A DNA stretch of 41,599 nucleotides from the IMG/VR virus record IMGVR_UViG_3300042397_002046, positions 1 to 41,599 of that record. The stretch is one strand, 5' to 3'. Of this stretch, positions 22,256 to 31,155 are shown one piece after another. The notes beneath the pieces are model-generated. The model had not been told where the DNA came from and searched no databases. It worked only from the letters and a program-made list of their open reading frames with translations. Numbering within the stretch: the first letter of the stretch is position 1; the number at the start of each line of letters is the position of its first letter. The translations under genes were made by a program, and so were the position numbers. The DNA comes from a virus.

Positions 22256-24459
22256 GCCGAATATTCCACGAGCAGAGTGTTGTTCGGGTAGAGTGCTGCG
22301 TCGGGCGCAGTGCCTCCTGCTGGCATTGAGACGATTGTTGGCTTGTTGTCGACGTATTGTTTCGGTGCTGCCTCAAGAGCATTAACTGGGTCTGCTGGCA
22401 ATTCGATTGGGACTAATGACTTGTGCTTAGTGCTGTCGAATGTCCAGCGTTGCTGCCCACCGGCATATACGCCGATGCCAGTGCCGACCTTGGACATATA
22501 CGCACCGCTAGAACCAAACTCGACTCCGATACCAGTTCCGGGAGTCGTAATCTTTTGCGTGAATGACGCACCGGTAGCCGTGAAGTTGACAATATTGGCG
22601 TTTCCGTAGCGAACTGCGACGCCACCGTTAGCACCAAAAATGTTGTAGGTAGATGTACCCCAAGTCAAAGACTGTACGGTCGTGGGCAGCGTAATGCCGC
22701 CAGTCATCGTGCCGCCAGTTGTCTTTAGATAAGCGGTCGAGCTGCTAACCGCTGAGTCAACATAAGACTTGTTCGTGAGGTCAGAGCCGTCCACAGGCGC
22801 AAAAGTGCATTTCGGCGCAATGCTAAATGTCACCTTGCCCGTAGCAATTTCAATCATGTAGCCAGACTTCGACCCGGGCAATTGAACACGGAAATATGTG
22901 CCGTCGTAGTATGTGTAGACATCTTGACCGTTGAAAGAGCTTACGCCTCCTGAGTTAGCGTAGCGCAGCGGTCCGTTCATTACGTCGCCAGATTTGTTGA
23001 CGTAGTTTGTCGATGCCGTTGTCGAGATGGTGCCGTCAGCTGTGACAGACATCCCTGTGCCAATTTTCACACCGCCGAGAACAGTTGCCGAGGCGGTCGG
23101 TAACGTGTACGCGACACCACCAGCCGCAACCTTGTCGTCAACATACTTCTTATTTGCAGCCATTGCGTCTGTCGTGGGCGCAGCAGCTGGCAAAGTAAAA
23201 GGAACTTTTGAAGTGATACCCGTGTCAGAAATGTCGAGAAAATCAGTCGTCGCACGACCGTACTGAATACGATCGAGAAATGACTTGACCCAGTATGTAG
23301 GCGCAACAGAACCAAACCGCTGCACCATTTCACCAGCGGCGGATGCTGGCATCGTAATCATGCCAGTCATCGTGCCGCCAGCCAGCGGCAGGTAGCCAGT
23401 CAAATTGGTGGCTGGTGTAAAGATTTTGCCGTCTGTGCCGAGTTTGGAAATGTTCCCGGCATCGCTTGATGTCTCCGTCGGGCCAGCAGGACCTATCAAT
23501 GAATCGAGCCACTCTTGCTCTGTGCCTGTGAATCCATTGGCCACTGCGACCTGGTAAGCCGACAGGCCAGTTGCTCCAGGTTGACCGTCGGCTCCAACAA
23601 CCGGACCCGCATCATCAAACTTTGCAGGATCAACCGTTGTGTTCCAAACGTAAGCGACTCCAGTGTCATCGGCCACATATACGTCGCCGTGAATCTGGCC
23701 TGTCAATGCGCTCAAATCTGCGGATGTTGCCACTCGGCCAGCATATCGAAGTCCCAAGCCCTGTGGACCCTGCTCGCCCGCAAGTGATGCCAACCACTCG
23801 GCTTCAGTGCCGATGAAGCCTTCCTGCAAAGCAACCTGATAGGCGGAGGCGCCGTCAGCGCCGGTTTCTCCGGCCGCGCCATCCTGGCCAACCAAGCGAC
23901 CCATAGGTTCCCATGCGGTCACGACGTTCGGGTCATCAATCGCAAGCGCGAAATAACCTTCGCCTGTATCGTTCGTGATGTAGAACTGACCGCCCTTGGC
24001 TCCAGGAGTGAGGGCTTCTAACTCTGTGTAGTTATTGATGCGGCCCATGTAGCGTGTGCTGATGCCATCTTGGCCATCAACACCGTTGACACCGTCGGTG
24101 CCATCTTCTCCGACCAATCGACCGAGAAAAAGCCAGCCCTTTCCGTTTGGGTTCTGGTGGACCGGCACGACTTGATAGCCCATGCCTGTGTCGTTTGTGA
24201 TGTAAAAAGAATACAGGTCTGCAAGGTCAATCACACTAGCAAGGTCTGCCTCTGTCTCAACACGGCCACCGTATTTGAACCCGATAGGACCGACTGGACC
24301 TTCAGGGCCAGGTTCGCCCTGCTCTCCCTGAGGACCAGGAACACCAGCGGCCGCAGAAATTACGTTCCAGCTCATGCCGTCAAATTGATACTGCACACCA
24401 TTAGGTGCGTCGTAGATGTCGCCAGCGGCTGGGGTATCGGGAAACTCTAAGGCTGCCAT
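22252..24459 (-). CDS. Large collagen-like fibre protein, 735 aa
   Basis: The N-terminal DAPNGVQYQFDGMSWNVI region is followed by short collagen triplets and three ~70-residue repeats with the pattern Y-x-GR-[VI]...DL...DTG-x-[GA]Y (KYGGRVETEADL, RYMGRINNYTEL, RYAGRVATSADL). Two GTE-x-EWL-x-SL modules lie between them. The C-terminal half has several GGTMTGxITMP-type fibre motifs and repeated NKKYVD / NKSYVD / PKQYVD segments that occur in trimeric fibres. It is probably a long surface fibre of the head or neck. Confidence 0.85.
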   Translation of the reverse strand: MAALEFPDTPAAGDIYDAPNGVQYQFDGMSWNVISAAAGVPGPQGEQGEPGPEGPVGPIGFKYGGRVETEADLASVIDLADLYSFYITNDTGMGYQVVPVHQNPNGKGWLFLGRLVGEDGTDGVNGVDGQDGISTRYMGRINNYTELEALTPGAKGGQFYITNDTGEGYFALAIDDPNVVTAWEPMGRLVGQDGAAGETGADGASAYQVALQEGFIGTEAEWLASLAGEQGPQGLGLRYAGRVATSADLSALTGQIHGDVYVADDTGVAYVWNTTVDPAKFDDAGPVVGADGQPGATGLSAYQVAVANGFTGTEQEWLDSLIGPAGPTETSSDAGNISKLGTDGKIFTPATNLTGYLPLAGGTMTGMITMPASAAGEMVQRFGSVAPTYWVKSFLDRIQYGRATTDFLDISDTGITSKVPFTLPAAAPTTDAMAANKKYVDDKVAAGGVAYTLPTASATVLGGVKIGTGMSVTADGTISTTASTNYVNKSGDVMNGPLRYANSGGVSSFNGQDVYTYYDGTYFRVQLPGSKSGYMIEIATGKVTFSIAPKCTFAPVDGSDLTNKSYVDSAVSSSTAYLKTTGGTMTGGITLPTTVQSLTWGTSTYNIFGANGGVAVRYGNANIVNFTATGASFTQKITTPGTGIGVEFGSSGAYMSKVGTGIGVYAGGQQRWTFDSTKHKSLVPIELPADPVNALEAAPKQYVDNKPTIVSMPAGGTAPDAALYPNNTLLVEYSA

Positions 24460-24471
24460 GATGATCTGTCC

Positions 24472-26283
24472 TTACTTTTGAATGAGTGCAACGAGATCAG
24501 CGACCTGCTTTTTCAGGTCTGCGATTTCGTTCTGGAGTTTTGTGATTTCGGGGGCCGCGCCGATGCTAACAATCTCGACCCACTGGCCGCCTGTTGAATC
24601 TAGGTAGTACACAAACATGGACGCTGTGCTTGAATTGAACCAGAGCTGGTTCTTTGTCGGATCTGCGGGAGGTGTCTCGCTCGCGAACATTGTGGCCGCA
24701 CCAGGTGCGCTTGTCGTCTGCACCCACTGGATGCTCGAGCCATCGTTGTACAAAACGTAGAGGCCGCCGTTACCAGTATTGAACCAGAGCGAATTCTCTT
24801 CAGCATCAACCGGCGGGACATCCGACACGGTCACGCTCGATGATGTTGACTTTGGGACATAGATCAGCCCATCGTTGGCAGAGATAACCGCAGCGTTATC
24901 AGTATCGCTCGAAACCAACGAAGGACCTGGAGCGCCGTCAGCACCTTGAAGCGAGTCGATCCATTCTTGCTCAGTTCCGACGAAGCCTTGCTCGACTGCG
25001 ATCTTATATGCCGAAGCCCCATCAGCGCCATTTTTCCCAGGAGGCCCCATCGGGCCGCGAGGCCCAGTTGGCCCCGGAGTACCATCACCGCCACCACCAG
25101 ATCCGCCAACACTCCCGGCGATCATCTGCACCCAGGCAGCTGATTTGCCACTGGGGAAATCTGTGGTGCGATCAATGGCCAGCCAGAGCGAATTGTCCAT
25201 GCGAACAATCTCGCCGGCCAAATATGTCTGGGTCCCGTCGTAATAACCTCGGAATGACTTGACGGCTGCGCCATCGAAATCATCGTTAAGATCTGGCAGC
25301 GCAAGCTCAATCGTGTGAACTCGGCCGTCCGTCATCTCAAACAGAATATTGGCGTCTGATGCAAATATGTCCTTGATGCCAACACCAGGAGCGCCCTGGT
25401 CGCCGGCAACACCGGCCTCACCCTGGTCGCCCTTCTCTGTGAAAACGAACATTTGCCACTGCTTGTCGCCTTCGTCAGCGACCTTGATCAGCGTCTTACG
25501 ATCCTTGATCACAATATCGTTGATTGAATACTCGACCTCTTTCTTGAATGTGCCACGAAAGATCGGCGAGTGATTCTCGATTGTGTGATCAATCACCAAG
25601 CCATCGGAAAGCGCGACACGCATCGCAGTTTTGCGAAGCTCTGTCTGCTCAAACGAAATGTCGTCGATGCCATTTACGATGCAGTTGTAACCAGCAGGGT
25701 CGTCAACAGGTGAACCGTTTGCCTTACGGCTGGTCATAAACAAACCGCCGCCATGTGCGACTAGGGTGTTCTTATCCACCTTGTCGCCATCACGAACCAG
25801 CATTGGCTCAATAATTGGACGATCACGGCCAGGCTCACCATCGCGGCCGTCCTGACCGTTTTGGCCATCTAAACCCTTCTGGCCATCTAGACCGTCGCGA
25901 ACGTCTTTGATCTGCGAGAGACGCTCATCAACAATTGACTTTAGCGCGTCGAAGTGCGTCTGGACGTCAGCCTTTACTTGGAGCGAAAGCTCTTCAGTTT
26001 TTCCTTGGCGCAGTTCCAGATCGACAATAGTTTTTGCATAATCATTGATTGCCTCACGGGTAAAGACTAAGTTTTCTTCGCTGCTGCTTTTAACAACTCG
26101 CAGCATCTCAACCGCGAGATCAGATTGAGACTCTGTTGCTTTTGCCTCAACCTCGATGAGCTTGGCCTGAATTGCTGAAAGCTCGCCGGCATTCTTTTCG
26201 ATTGCTTTATTTAATGAGTCCCGAGTCTCAGAGAGAACCTCTGCGACTGCTTCAATTATTGGTAAATTTTTAGACTCAAGCAT
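24472..26283 (-). CDS. Collagen-like fibre protein with N-terminal coiled coil, 603 aa
   Basis: ATG 26283 is used; an upstream TTG at 26298 is weaker. Residues 1-130 form a long coiled coil. A collagen block (GLDGQKGLDGQNGQDGRDGE) follows, then a globular region (about 160-310) and more GxY triplets. Next come one GTEQEWIDSL module, two LWFN...QWV modules, and a second coiled coil at the C-terminus (EITKLQNEIADLKKQVADLV). It overlaps the portal gene by 8 nt, which suggests attachment at the portal vertex or capsid. Role inferred. Confidence 0.82.
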   Translation of the reverse strand: MLESKNLPIIEAVAEVLSETRDSLNKAIEKNAGELSAIQAKLIEVEAKATESQSDLAVEMLRVVKSSSEENLVFTREAINDYAKTIVDLELRQGKTEELSLQVKADVQTHFDALKSIVDERLSQIKDVRDGLDGQKGLDGQNGQDGRDGEPGRDRPIIEPMLVRDGDKVDKNTLVAHGGGLFMTSRKANGSPVDDPAGYNCIVNGIDDISFEQTELRKTAMRVALSDGLVIDHTIENHSPIFRGTFKKEVEYSINDIVIKDRKTLIKVADEGDKQWQMFVFTEKGDQGEAGVAGDQGAPGVGIKDIFASDANILFEMTDGRVHTIELALPDLNDDFDGAAVKSFRGYYDGTQTYLAGEIVRMDNSLWLAIDRTTDFPSGKSAAWVQMIAGSVGGSGGGGDGTPGPTGPRGPMGPPGKNGADGASAYKIAVEQGFVGTEQEWIDSLQGADGAPGPSLVSSDTDNAAVISANDGLIYVPKSTSSSVTVSDVPPVDAEENSLWFNTGNGGLYVLYNDGSSIQWVQTTSAPGAATMFASETPPADPTKNQLWFNSSTASMFVYYLDSTGGQWVEIVSIGAAPEITKLQNEIADLKKQVADLVALIQK

Positions 26284-27598
26284 GGTGCATTTTTCCAATC
26301 AATATGGATTTAATCAGCGCCTTCTCTGCCGCCGGATCTTGATCCTCTTCTGGCTCTGGTGGCTCGACAGCTGGTGCCGGGGGCGCTATTGGTGCAACAG
26401 GCTCGGGCGTCTCGCCGACCTGGATCATCTGCTGCTGCAAATATGGTTTATCGCCGCCCTCGACAGGAGGTAAACCCTCGATGCGTCGTGCCTCATTAGG
26501 TGAGTAAATCCCACGCTGTACGGCCTGGCCGAGTGTGTCGACTCGATCCTTCATGTTCGTGCGAAGGAGAATCTTTTCGTCTAGGTTGATTGACTCGTCA
26601 GCATCTAACTCAAAGAAATTCTCAAGAGAAGTCTCAATCAGTTTGATTGTGTGGCCGAGGTCTGTGGCCAGCCAATGGCTGATCAGCTGCTCTGTGTTGT
26701 TATAGGTCGAATTACCCATTGAGTTGACCAGGGCGAGAGGTACACCGAAAACGCTGGTGATTGCCTCGACCGTCATCTGGTAAGCCTGGATCATCTGCGC
26801 GTCTTGGCTCGACATCGAAATCTGTTGCCACTTCAGGCCACTCGCGAGAATTGGTGTCTGGCCAGATGAGAACCCGGCTGACTGTTGATTCCAGACTTCT
26901 CGCAGTCTTGAGATCTGCTCTTTCGTCAAATCCTTATCAGTGCTAATCACGCCAGATGGCCGGCCTTGATTCGTAAAGAAATTAGCCGACCCAGCTGTGA
27001 TCGCATTGTTTGTCGTAACCGGCGCGAACACCGATTCGATAGGCGATACACCACGCAAAGGATCGTCAGGTGTTGCGAGTTTGATGTGCAACATATCCCG
27101 CGCTGGGACAAAGTATTCTGGATCAAAATTCTCGTATGTGAAACGAGTGTCACTCAGCGAATACACTACGCCGCCATCATCTGGCAGCCGGTAAGCGTGG
27201 ACCATCTCTGGCCGCATCAGCCACATTTCGACCACTTCGGTTCTGTTGTTACGTCTGGCCACAGCGAAAGCGTTGCCGTTATAAAACAGGCTGCGAACTA
27301 GGTTTGATAAGAACTCAACCTGGTTCATCAGCGGATTGGGCTTGCGTAAGGTTCTCAGAGCCGCGCTGTTTTTGACAGGCACTCGCGCACCATCTTCCTT
27401 CGTTCTGAAATGTTCAATCGGCATTGAGCTGATTGATGCAGCATAGCGACGGACACAGGCTTCCACGACAGCATTGTTGCCGCCCTGCAAAGGCTTACGT
27501 CCCGCTTGCCACCACTCTTGCCCCCAGGACTGATTTAAGACGCCGACATCCATCGTGTTGACGAGTGACTTGCGCTTAAATAGGTCGAGGAGTTTCAT
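26276..27598 (-). CDS. Portal protein, HK97 family
   Basis: The 440-aa protein has the HK97-type portal sequence: VEACVRRYAASISSMPIEHF, GNAFAVARRNNRTEVVEMWL, MLHIKLATPDDPLRGVSPIE and VEAITSVFGVPLALVN. The C-terminal tail is Pro/Glu-rich (about 385-420). Twelve subunits form the DNA gate to which terminase and connector bind. The gene follows capsid and an 80-aa gene rather than preceding the protease, a reversed order compared with HK97. Confidence 0.95.
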   Translation of the reverse strand: MKLLDLFKRKSLVNTMDVGVLNQSWGQEWWQAGRKPLQGGNNAVVEACVRRYAASISSMPIEHFRTKEDGARVPVKNSAALRTLRKPNPLMNQVEFLSNLVRSLFYNGNAFAVARRNNRTEVVEMWLMRPEMVHAYRLPDDGGVVYSLSDTRFTYENFDPEYFVPARDMLHIKLATPDDPLRGVSPIESVFAPVTTNNAITAGSANFFTNQGRPSGVISTDKDLTKEQISRLREVWNQQSAGFSSGQTPILASGLKWQQISMSSQDAQMIQAYQMTVEAITSVFGVPLALVNSMGNSTYNNTEQLISHWLATDLGHTIKLIETSLENFFELDADESINLDEKILLRTNMKDRVDTLGQAVQRGIYSPNEARRIEGLPPVEGGDKPYLQQQMIQVGETPEPVAPIAPPAPAVEPPEPEEDQDPAAEKALIKSILIGKMHHA

Positions 27599-27837
27599 TC
27601 TGCGGCGGCCTCGGCAGGGATCGTCTCAGCAGGAGACTCAGGAACAACCTGTGCGGGTACGTTCACGACGGGCTGCTTCGTCGTTTTTGAAATTGGATAA
27701 GGTACGGTCCAGACTTGCTGGCCAGTGATGTCGACGTATCCTTTGCCGAGCATCTTGGTTCTTGCTGCATCAGATTCAGCGGAGTGAAATACACCCTCGT
27801 TCCGATTCTTGTATTGCCACATTAAATATGAAGCCAT
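27595..27837 (-). CDS. Hypothetical head-region protein, 80 aa
   Basis: The start at ATG 27837 has GGAGAG just upstream. The product begins MASYLMWQYKNRNEGVFHSA, has a compact N-terminal half and a Pro/Ala/Val-rich C-terminus (PVVNVPAQVVPESPAETIPA) that is probably disordered. Similar tails occur in small capsid-associated proteins. It follows a strong hairpin after the capsid gene, so it is probably made in smaller amounts. Its stop overlaps the portal start. Confidence 0.65.
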   Translation of the reverse strand: MASYLMWQYKNRNEGVFHSAESDAARTKMLGKGYVDITGQQVWTVPYPISKTTKQPVVNVPAQVVPESPAETIPAEAAAE

Positions 27838-27852
27838 TTGACTCTCCATAAA

Positions 27853-27879
27853 ACAAAGGGAGGACGCGCCTCCCCTTGT
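27853..27879 (-). terminator. Hairpin terminator / attenuator after the capsid gene
   Basis: On the minus strand an 11-bp stem with one G-T pair (27869-27879 with 27853-27863) and a 5-nt loop is followed by a T-rich stretch. It lies 15 nt after the capsid stop and just before the next gene's ribosome binding site. Partial termination here would lower expression of the downstream genes relative to capsid; stabilisation of the capsid mRNA 3' end is the alternative. Confidence 0.65.
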
Positions 27880-27893
27880 TTATTTACTTACGA

Positions 27894-29246
27894 TTACCAG
27901 GCCACACCGTTGATGCCGGTGACGAATCCGTCACGGCGCATCACCCATGACAATGGCATCGTCATGCGAACAGCGATCAATTCCTGCTGGAATAACGAGA
28001 CAACCTTGCCGGTCGTGACCGCACCGAAGTTGTTCTTGTCCAACACGCTTGGATCGGGTGCAACATCATCAGCCTGGACGAGAGAAGCTGTGTCAGACAC
28101 GGCGAACTCAGGAGTGTCAAATGCGGAAGCAAATGACGAGGCGTCCATCGCAATAACAGTCCCTTCAGGAATGTTGTTGCTGACGATGACCTTGTATCCG
28201 TTCAAGCGGCCAGCGGAGAGCTGGTCACGGAATACATAAGTGCCGACTGCTGTCGTTGTGAATGACAAGCCCAACTCTTGGAGCGGGTTCATCAACAAAA
28301 CGATCGAAGCACTGTTGCCATTCTGTTGAATGATAGGAGTGACGAGAGTCTTGATATCGGCCAGGATGTCGGCTGCTGTGCTGCCAGCTGATGTGCCGAG
28401 CGTCACGCCGTTGAGCAAGCCAGCGGGTGACTTGTTTGGCACTGCTGGGTTTGCAGAGATCAAGGCTGCATCGATTGCCCATGCTGTGTCGGCAACGATT
28501 TGGCTTGTGATCAGACCCTGAATCGAGGGAACGCTAACACGGCTCAGTTCTTTTGAAAAATGGCTTATCACACCCATCTTATAGCGATTCAGAATCTTGC
28601 TTGCGTAGCTAGTACGCTTGACAGGAATCAGGTTGCCTTCGCCGACAAATGAACCGGCCAGTTCACCCATCGCGCCAGCCTGGGAAGGCAAGCTAATGGA
28701 GTTGTTTCCACCGAACTGGATCGAAGTGCCGCTTGATGCCAATTGAGCGTAGAAGCTAGTAGGTTTCAATGAATCAAGAAAATCTGCATAGCCCTGACGG
28801 GTCAATTCAGCAGCCCAGCCAGCGGCCTGAGTTGTTGCAGGAGCTGTCTCAGCCTTAACGACTGTTTGCAGTTCACGATCGGACTCAAAGTAAGAACCGA
28901 CCACGGACTCAAGCGACTTGCCCTGAACGTGCGAAACGAAGGCAGCAGTAGCCATCTTGGCGAAAAGCATATCCTCACCCTTGCGGCTCTTAACTGTGCC
29001 GAGGTGTTGAGCTTTGACGATTGCAGGAGCTGCAACAGAGCTGGCCAATGATTGCTCGGCGTCTTTGTATGCCTGGAGCGATTTTTCTTTCTGCTCGATC
29101 AGAGCCTTAGCAGACGAAATTTCGCTTGCTTCGACTTCTGTCAGATCACGACTGTCAGCTTCAGCGGCTTTCACCAGACCTGTGATGACGTCTTTGGCGG
29201 CGACGATTTCGCCTTCAATACTTTTGATTTTTACGGATAAGGTCAT
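27894..29246 (-). CDS. Major capsid protein, HK97 fold
   Basis: The 450-aa protein has an N-terminal helical delta-like domain (about 1-75) that acts as internal scaffold. The HK97-type core follows: LESVVGSYFESDRELQTVVK, ETAPATTQAAGWAAELTRQG, IPVKRTSYASKILNRYKMGV and a C-terminal IAVRMTMPLSWVMRRDGFVT. The upstream protease should remove the N-terminal domain, with a cut near residue 100 as my rough guess. ATG 29246 overlaps the protease stop as ATGA and has GGAG upstream. Confidence 0.95.
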   Translation of the reverse strand: MTLSVKIKSIEGEIVAAKDVITGLVKAAEADSRDLTEVEASEISSAKALIEQKEKSLQAYKDAEQSLASSVAAPAIVKAQHLGTVKSRKGEDMLFAKMATAAFVSHVQGKSLESVVGSYFESDRELQTVVKAETAPATTQAAGWAAELTRQGYADFLDSLKPTSFYAQLASSGTSIQFGGNNSISLPSQAGAMGELAGSFVGEGNLIPVKRTSYASKILNRYKMGVISHFSKELSRVSVPSIQGLITSQIVADTAWAIDAALISANPAVPNKSPAGLLNGVTLGTSAGSTAADILADIKTLVTPIIQQNGNSASIVLLMNPLQELGLSFTTTAVGTYVFRDQLSAGRLNGYKVIVSNNIPEGTVIAMDASSFASAFDTPEFAVSDTASLVQADDVAPDPSVLDKNNFGAVTTGKVVSLFQQELIAVRMTMPLSWVMRRDGFVTGINGVAW

Positions 29247-29815
29247 TTCTGACTCCATTGATTAATAAATGAACGGGCTGCATCGAGCCGAGGTGTTTCG
29301 ACAGCGTCAGTCTTGACCTGGTCGAGCGATTCGCTGAACTCTGACCCGAACTGGGCCGCCAGAAAATCGAATCTTTTGATGGAGGTGATTGACGCCTCTG
29401 CGTTGCAAGGGATCGTCACGGCTGAAAGTTCCAGCCAATTCCACTCCTTGAACCGATAGCCACCTCCCTTGATTGGTTCGGCTTTGGTTGCGCGAAATCC
29501 AATTGATAGGCCGCGAACAAGCCCTGACTTCATCTGCCGCCAGGCTCTCTCTACATAATCAAGACCAGAGTCTTTCGCAATCTCAGCCTCGATTTCGATA
29601 CCAGCGTCCGTGACGCGAGCAGTCTTGACCATGCCGATCGGAGATCCGTGGTCGTGCTGGGACAAGAGAGGAATCGGGAGAGTGAACCTTGCGCCTTTTG
29701 GCTCGACTATGTCGCCGGCGTGGTCTGTGCTTGGTGTGGAGGCGATGCCTCGGATGATCCGTTGCGAATCATCAATTGATTTGATCTCTAGTGTCGACCA
29801 GCTTTTAGTGTGCAT
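29243..29815 (-). CDS. Prohead maturation protease, HK97 family (S78)
   Basis: The 190-aa serine protease shows DHAGDIVEPKGARFTLPIPL, the His-containing motif LLSQHDHGSPIG (H54/H56) and the Ser motif GLVRGLSIGFR (S104). It cuts the capsid delta domain during head maturation. No strong ribosome binding site precedes ATG 29815, but a 42-codon frame ends 8 nt inside the gene and may couple its translation. It is the first large gene of the structural operon. Confidence 0.93.
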   Translation of the reverse strand: MHTKSWSTLEIKSIDDSQRIIRGIASTPSTDHAGDIVEPKGARFTLPIPLLSQHDHGSPIGMVKTARVTDAGIEIEAEIAKDSGLDYVERAWRQMKSGLVRGLSIGFRATKAEPIKGGGYRFKEWNWLELSAVTIPCNAEASITSIKRFDFLAAQFGSEFSESLDQVKTDAVETPRLDAARSFINQWSQK

Positions 29816-29933
29816 ATTCCGGCAGCTCTATTGAGCCAGCCGGATAAACCGTCGCTGATAGTTGATCGTCACGCTCGCCAGGTGGGGCGCTTTTCTGTCG
29901 CTCGGACTTGCCTGGGCGATTTCGGGCCATCAT
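29805..29933 (-). CDS. Possible small protein before the protease, 42 aa
   Basis: ATG 29933 (or the adjacent 29930) opens a frame MMARNRPGKSERQKSAPPGE..., ending ELPEYAH with TAA at 29805-29807, overlapping the protease start by 11 nt. The product is basic, hydrophilic and probably disordered. No strong ribosome binding site is visible. It fills the leader of the structural operon after the promoter at 29964-29992. Position and overlap speak for a real coupled gene, but the family is unknown. Confidence 0.45.
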   Translation of the reverse strand: MMARNRPGKSERQKSAPPGERDDQLSATVYPAGSIELPEYAH

Positions 29934-29963
29934 ATTTGGCTCTGCGTGAGTTTGGATTGCGTA

Positions 29964-29992
29964 ATTATCACAAATACAACAATTTAAGTCAA
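29964..29992 (-). promoter_or_regulatory. Predicted late promoter for the structural operon
   Basis: On the minus strand TTGACT (29987-29992) and GATAAT (29964-29969) are separated by exactly 17 bp, each one mismatch from the sigma-70 consensus. It points at the protease-capsid-portal operon. TGGCTCTGCGTGA at 29937-29949, just downstream, matches one half of the repressor-operator motif. Confidence 0.62.
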
Positions 29993-30062
29993 TAAATTAT
30001 CGTTATTTTTCATATACTTATCAAAAAGTGAGAATAAATGTAGATCTTTTATTGTAAATTGC

Positions 30063-30090
30063 TCACGAAACGTGAATATTTATGTATAAT
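30063..30090 (+). promoter_or_regulatory. Repressor-type operator and promoter of the small-gene cassette
   Basis: TCACGAAACGTGA (30063-30075) is a perfect dyad of the same form as the operators at the immunity region. TATAAT follows at 30085-30090 and could serve as -10 for the plus-strand cassette. The -35 region is weak and lies under the operator, so a bound repressor would block or alter initiation. An 11-bp variant TCAAAAAGTGA lies upstream at about 30019-30029. Confidence 0.62.
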
Positions 30091-30121
30091 TACTACATCG
30101 CAATCACAAAGGGAGAGCGAA

Positions 30122-30217
30122 ATGTCAGTTCTGAAGTGTGGTGTGTTTGAGCGTGAGTTGAGTTTGACGAGAAGAGGTTTAAGCAGGGCTAGTTTGGGCA
30201 GTTTTACAAATCACTAA
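30122..30217 (+). CDS. Possible small basic peptide, 31 aa
   Basis: ATG 30122 follows GGGAGAG at 30111-30117 and TATAAT at 30085. The peptide MSVLKCGVFERELSLTRRGL... is basic with one Cys and has no membrane segment. It is the first frame of the cassette and could be a leader peptide or a true small protein. Only the well-placed ribosome binding site and promoter support it. Confidence 0.42.
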   Translation: MSVLKCGVFERELSLTRRGLSRASLGSFTNH

Positions 30218-30241
30218 TTTAAGGCAAGGCAGGAGAAGAAA

Positions 30242-30565
30242 ATGAGAAACACTTTAAAAGCACTTTTAGTCGTCGGCGGGTTCTTGGCAGTGACAAATGC
30301 GGCCTTTGCAAAAACGCCTGAGCTTTGCCAGTCTGCATACAGAACAGCGGAAGCAGTAATGACTCAAAGACAAAACGGTGTTCCCCTGCCAGAAATGATG
30401 AAACACGTTGACTCCCCCCAATTCAAAAACACCCGTGACCTTCTTTTGAAAATTGTTGTTGCAGCTTACGAGGTCCCAATGGTTTCAGCGCCAGAAAATA
30501 AGAAAAAAGTCGCTGAGACACTTGCCACCAAGACGATGCTTGACTGCATGAAAGTAATTAAATAA
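30242..30565 (+). CDS. Secreted / periplasmic small protein, 107 aa
   Basis: A clear signal peptide (MRNTLKALLVVGGFLAVTNA) has a likely cut after AFA at residue 23. The mature part is helical and charged, with two Cys (C29, C102) that could form a disulphide in the periplasm. No family is recognised. ATG 30242 has AGGAG upstream. A secreted product in a separately controlled phage cassette suggests lysogenic conversion, superinfection exclusion or host-envelope modification; this is inference. Confidence 0.75.
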   Translation: MRNTLKALLVVGGFLAVTNAAFAKTPELCQSAYRTAEAVMTQRQNGVPLPEMMKHVDSPQFKNTRDLLLKIVVAAYEVPMVSAPENKKKVAETLATKTMLDCMKVIK

Positions 30566-30594
30566 TCAACTTTTACAAACTCAAGGAAAACGAA

Positions 30595-30828
30595 ATGAAA
30601 ATCGCCCGACAAATACTTTCAATTGCCCTCTGGTTGTCTTGTCTTATTGCGGTGATTATCACGCTCGCCAGCGGATTTATAACCATCGTAAGCGCATTTG
30701 AGTACTTTGAGACTGGGGCGTGGAATGCCAATTTCACAGTCACGTTCGGAATTCTTGCCACCAGCTCCTCGTTTATTGCCTCATCCATACTCGGCTGGTT
30801 TGCCACAAAAACTTGGACTAAAAAATAA
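30595..30828 (+). CDS. Small membrane protein with two spans, 77 aa
   Basis: Residues about 7-32 (ILSIALWLSCLIAVIITLAS) and about 47-70 (TVTFGILATSSSFIASSILG) are hydrophobic spans; the C-terminus is basic (TKTWTKK). AAGGA precedes ATG 30595. It overlaps the next start by one base (TAATG). No family recognised. With the secreted protein before it and the membrane protein after it, it may form an envelope complex. Confidence 0.7.
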   Translation: MKIARQILSIALWLSCLIAVIITLASGFITIVSAFEYFETGAWNANFTVTFGILATSSSFIASSILGWFATKTWTKK

Positions 30829-31154
30829 TGAAAGAAAATAAATTGCACGTTCTAACGCGAAACCGCACAGACGATGACAGGACTGGATGCACCTGTATTG
30901 ATCACAAGACATTGCAGTACAGCTCTGGCACATGGGTTCTTAGTAAAGAAAAAGCAGAATCCCTGCTTGGTAAAAATATTTACATCCATGACGCACAGTC
31001 TGAACCATCAAAGCATGGCGGCGTTATTACAAAGGTCGTGCGAGAGGAAAGCGGACGATATACGTTTTTTTACACAGCAAGCCGTGATTGCTTTGGCGTA
31101 ACGACAGGAAATTGGGGCCGCGAAAAAAGTTTTGGCGATGACCAGGGAGAATGA
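30828..31154 (+). CDS. Hypothetical soluble protein, 108 aa
   Basis: The N-terminal segment has two close Cys (RTGCTCIDHKTLQY), then VLSKEKAESLLGKNIYIHDA and a beta-rich region (GGVITKVVREESGRYTFFYT). The pattern looks like a small barrel with a conserved IYIHD...PS...GG motif; I recall no name for it. A nucleic-acid- or ligand-binding role is possible. The start shares a base with the previous stop. Confidence 0.65.
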   Translation: MKENKLHVLTRNRTDDDRTGCTCIDHKTLQYSSGTWVLSKEKAESLLGKNIYIHDAQSEPSKHGGVITKVVREESGRYTFFYTASRDCFGVTTGNWGREKSFGDDQGE

Positions 31155-31155
31155 A

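Noticed and set aside
30573-30848. Minus-strand open frame in the small-gene cassette
   Set aside because: It is antisense to the two-span membrane protein gene, and its apparent hydrophobicity mirrors that gene; no start signals are seen.
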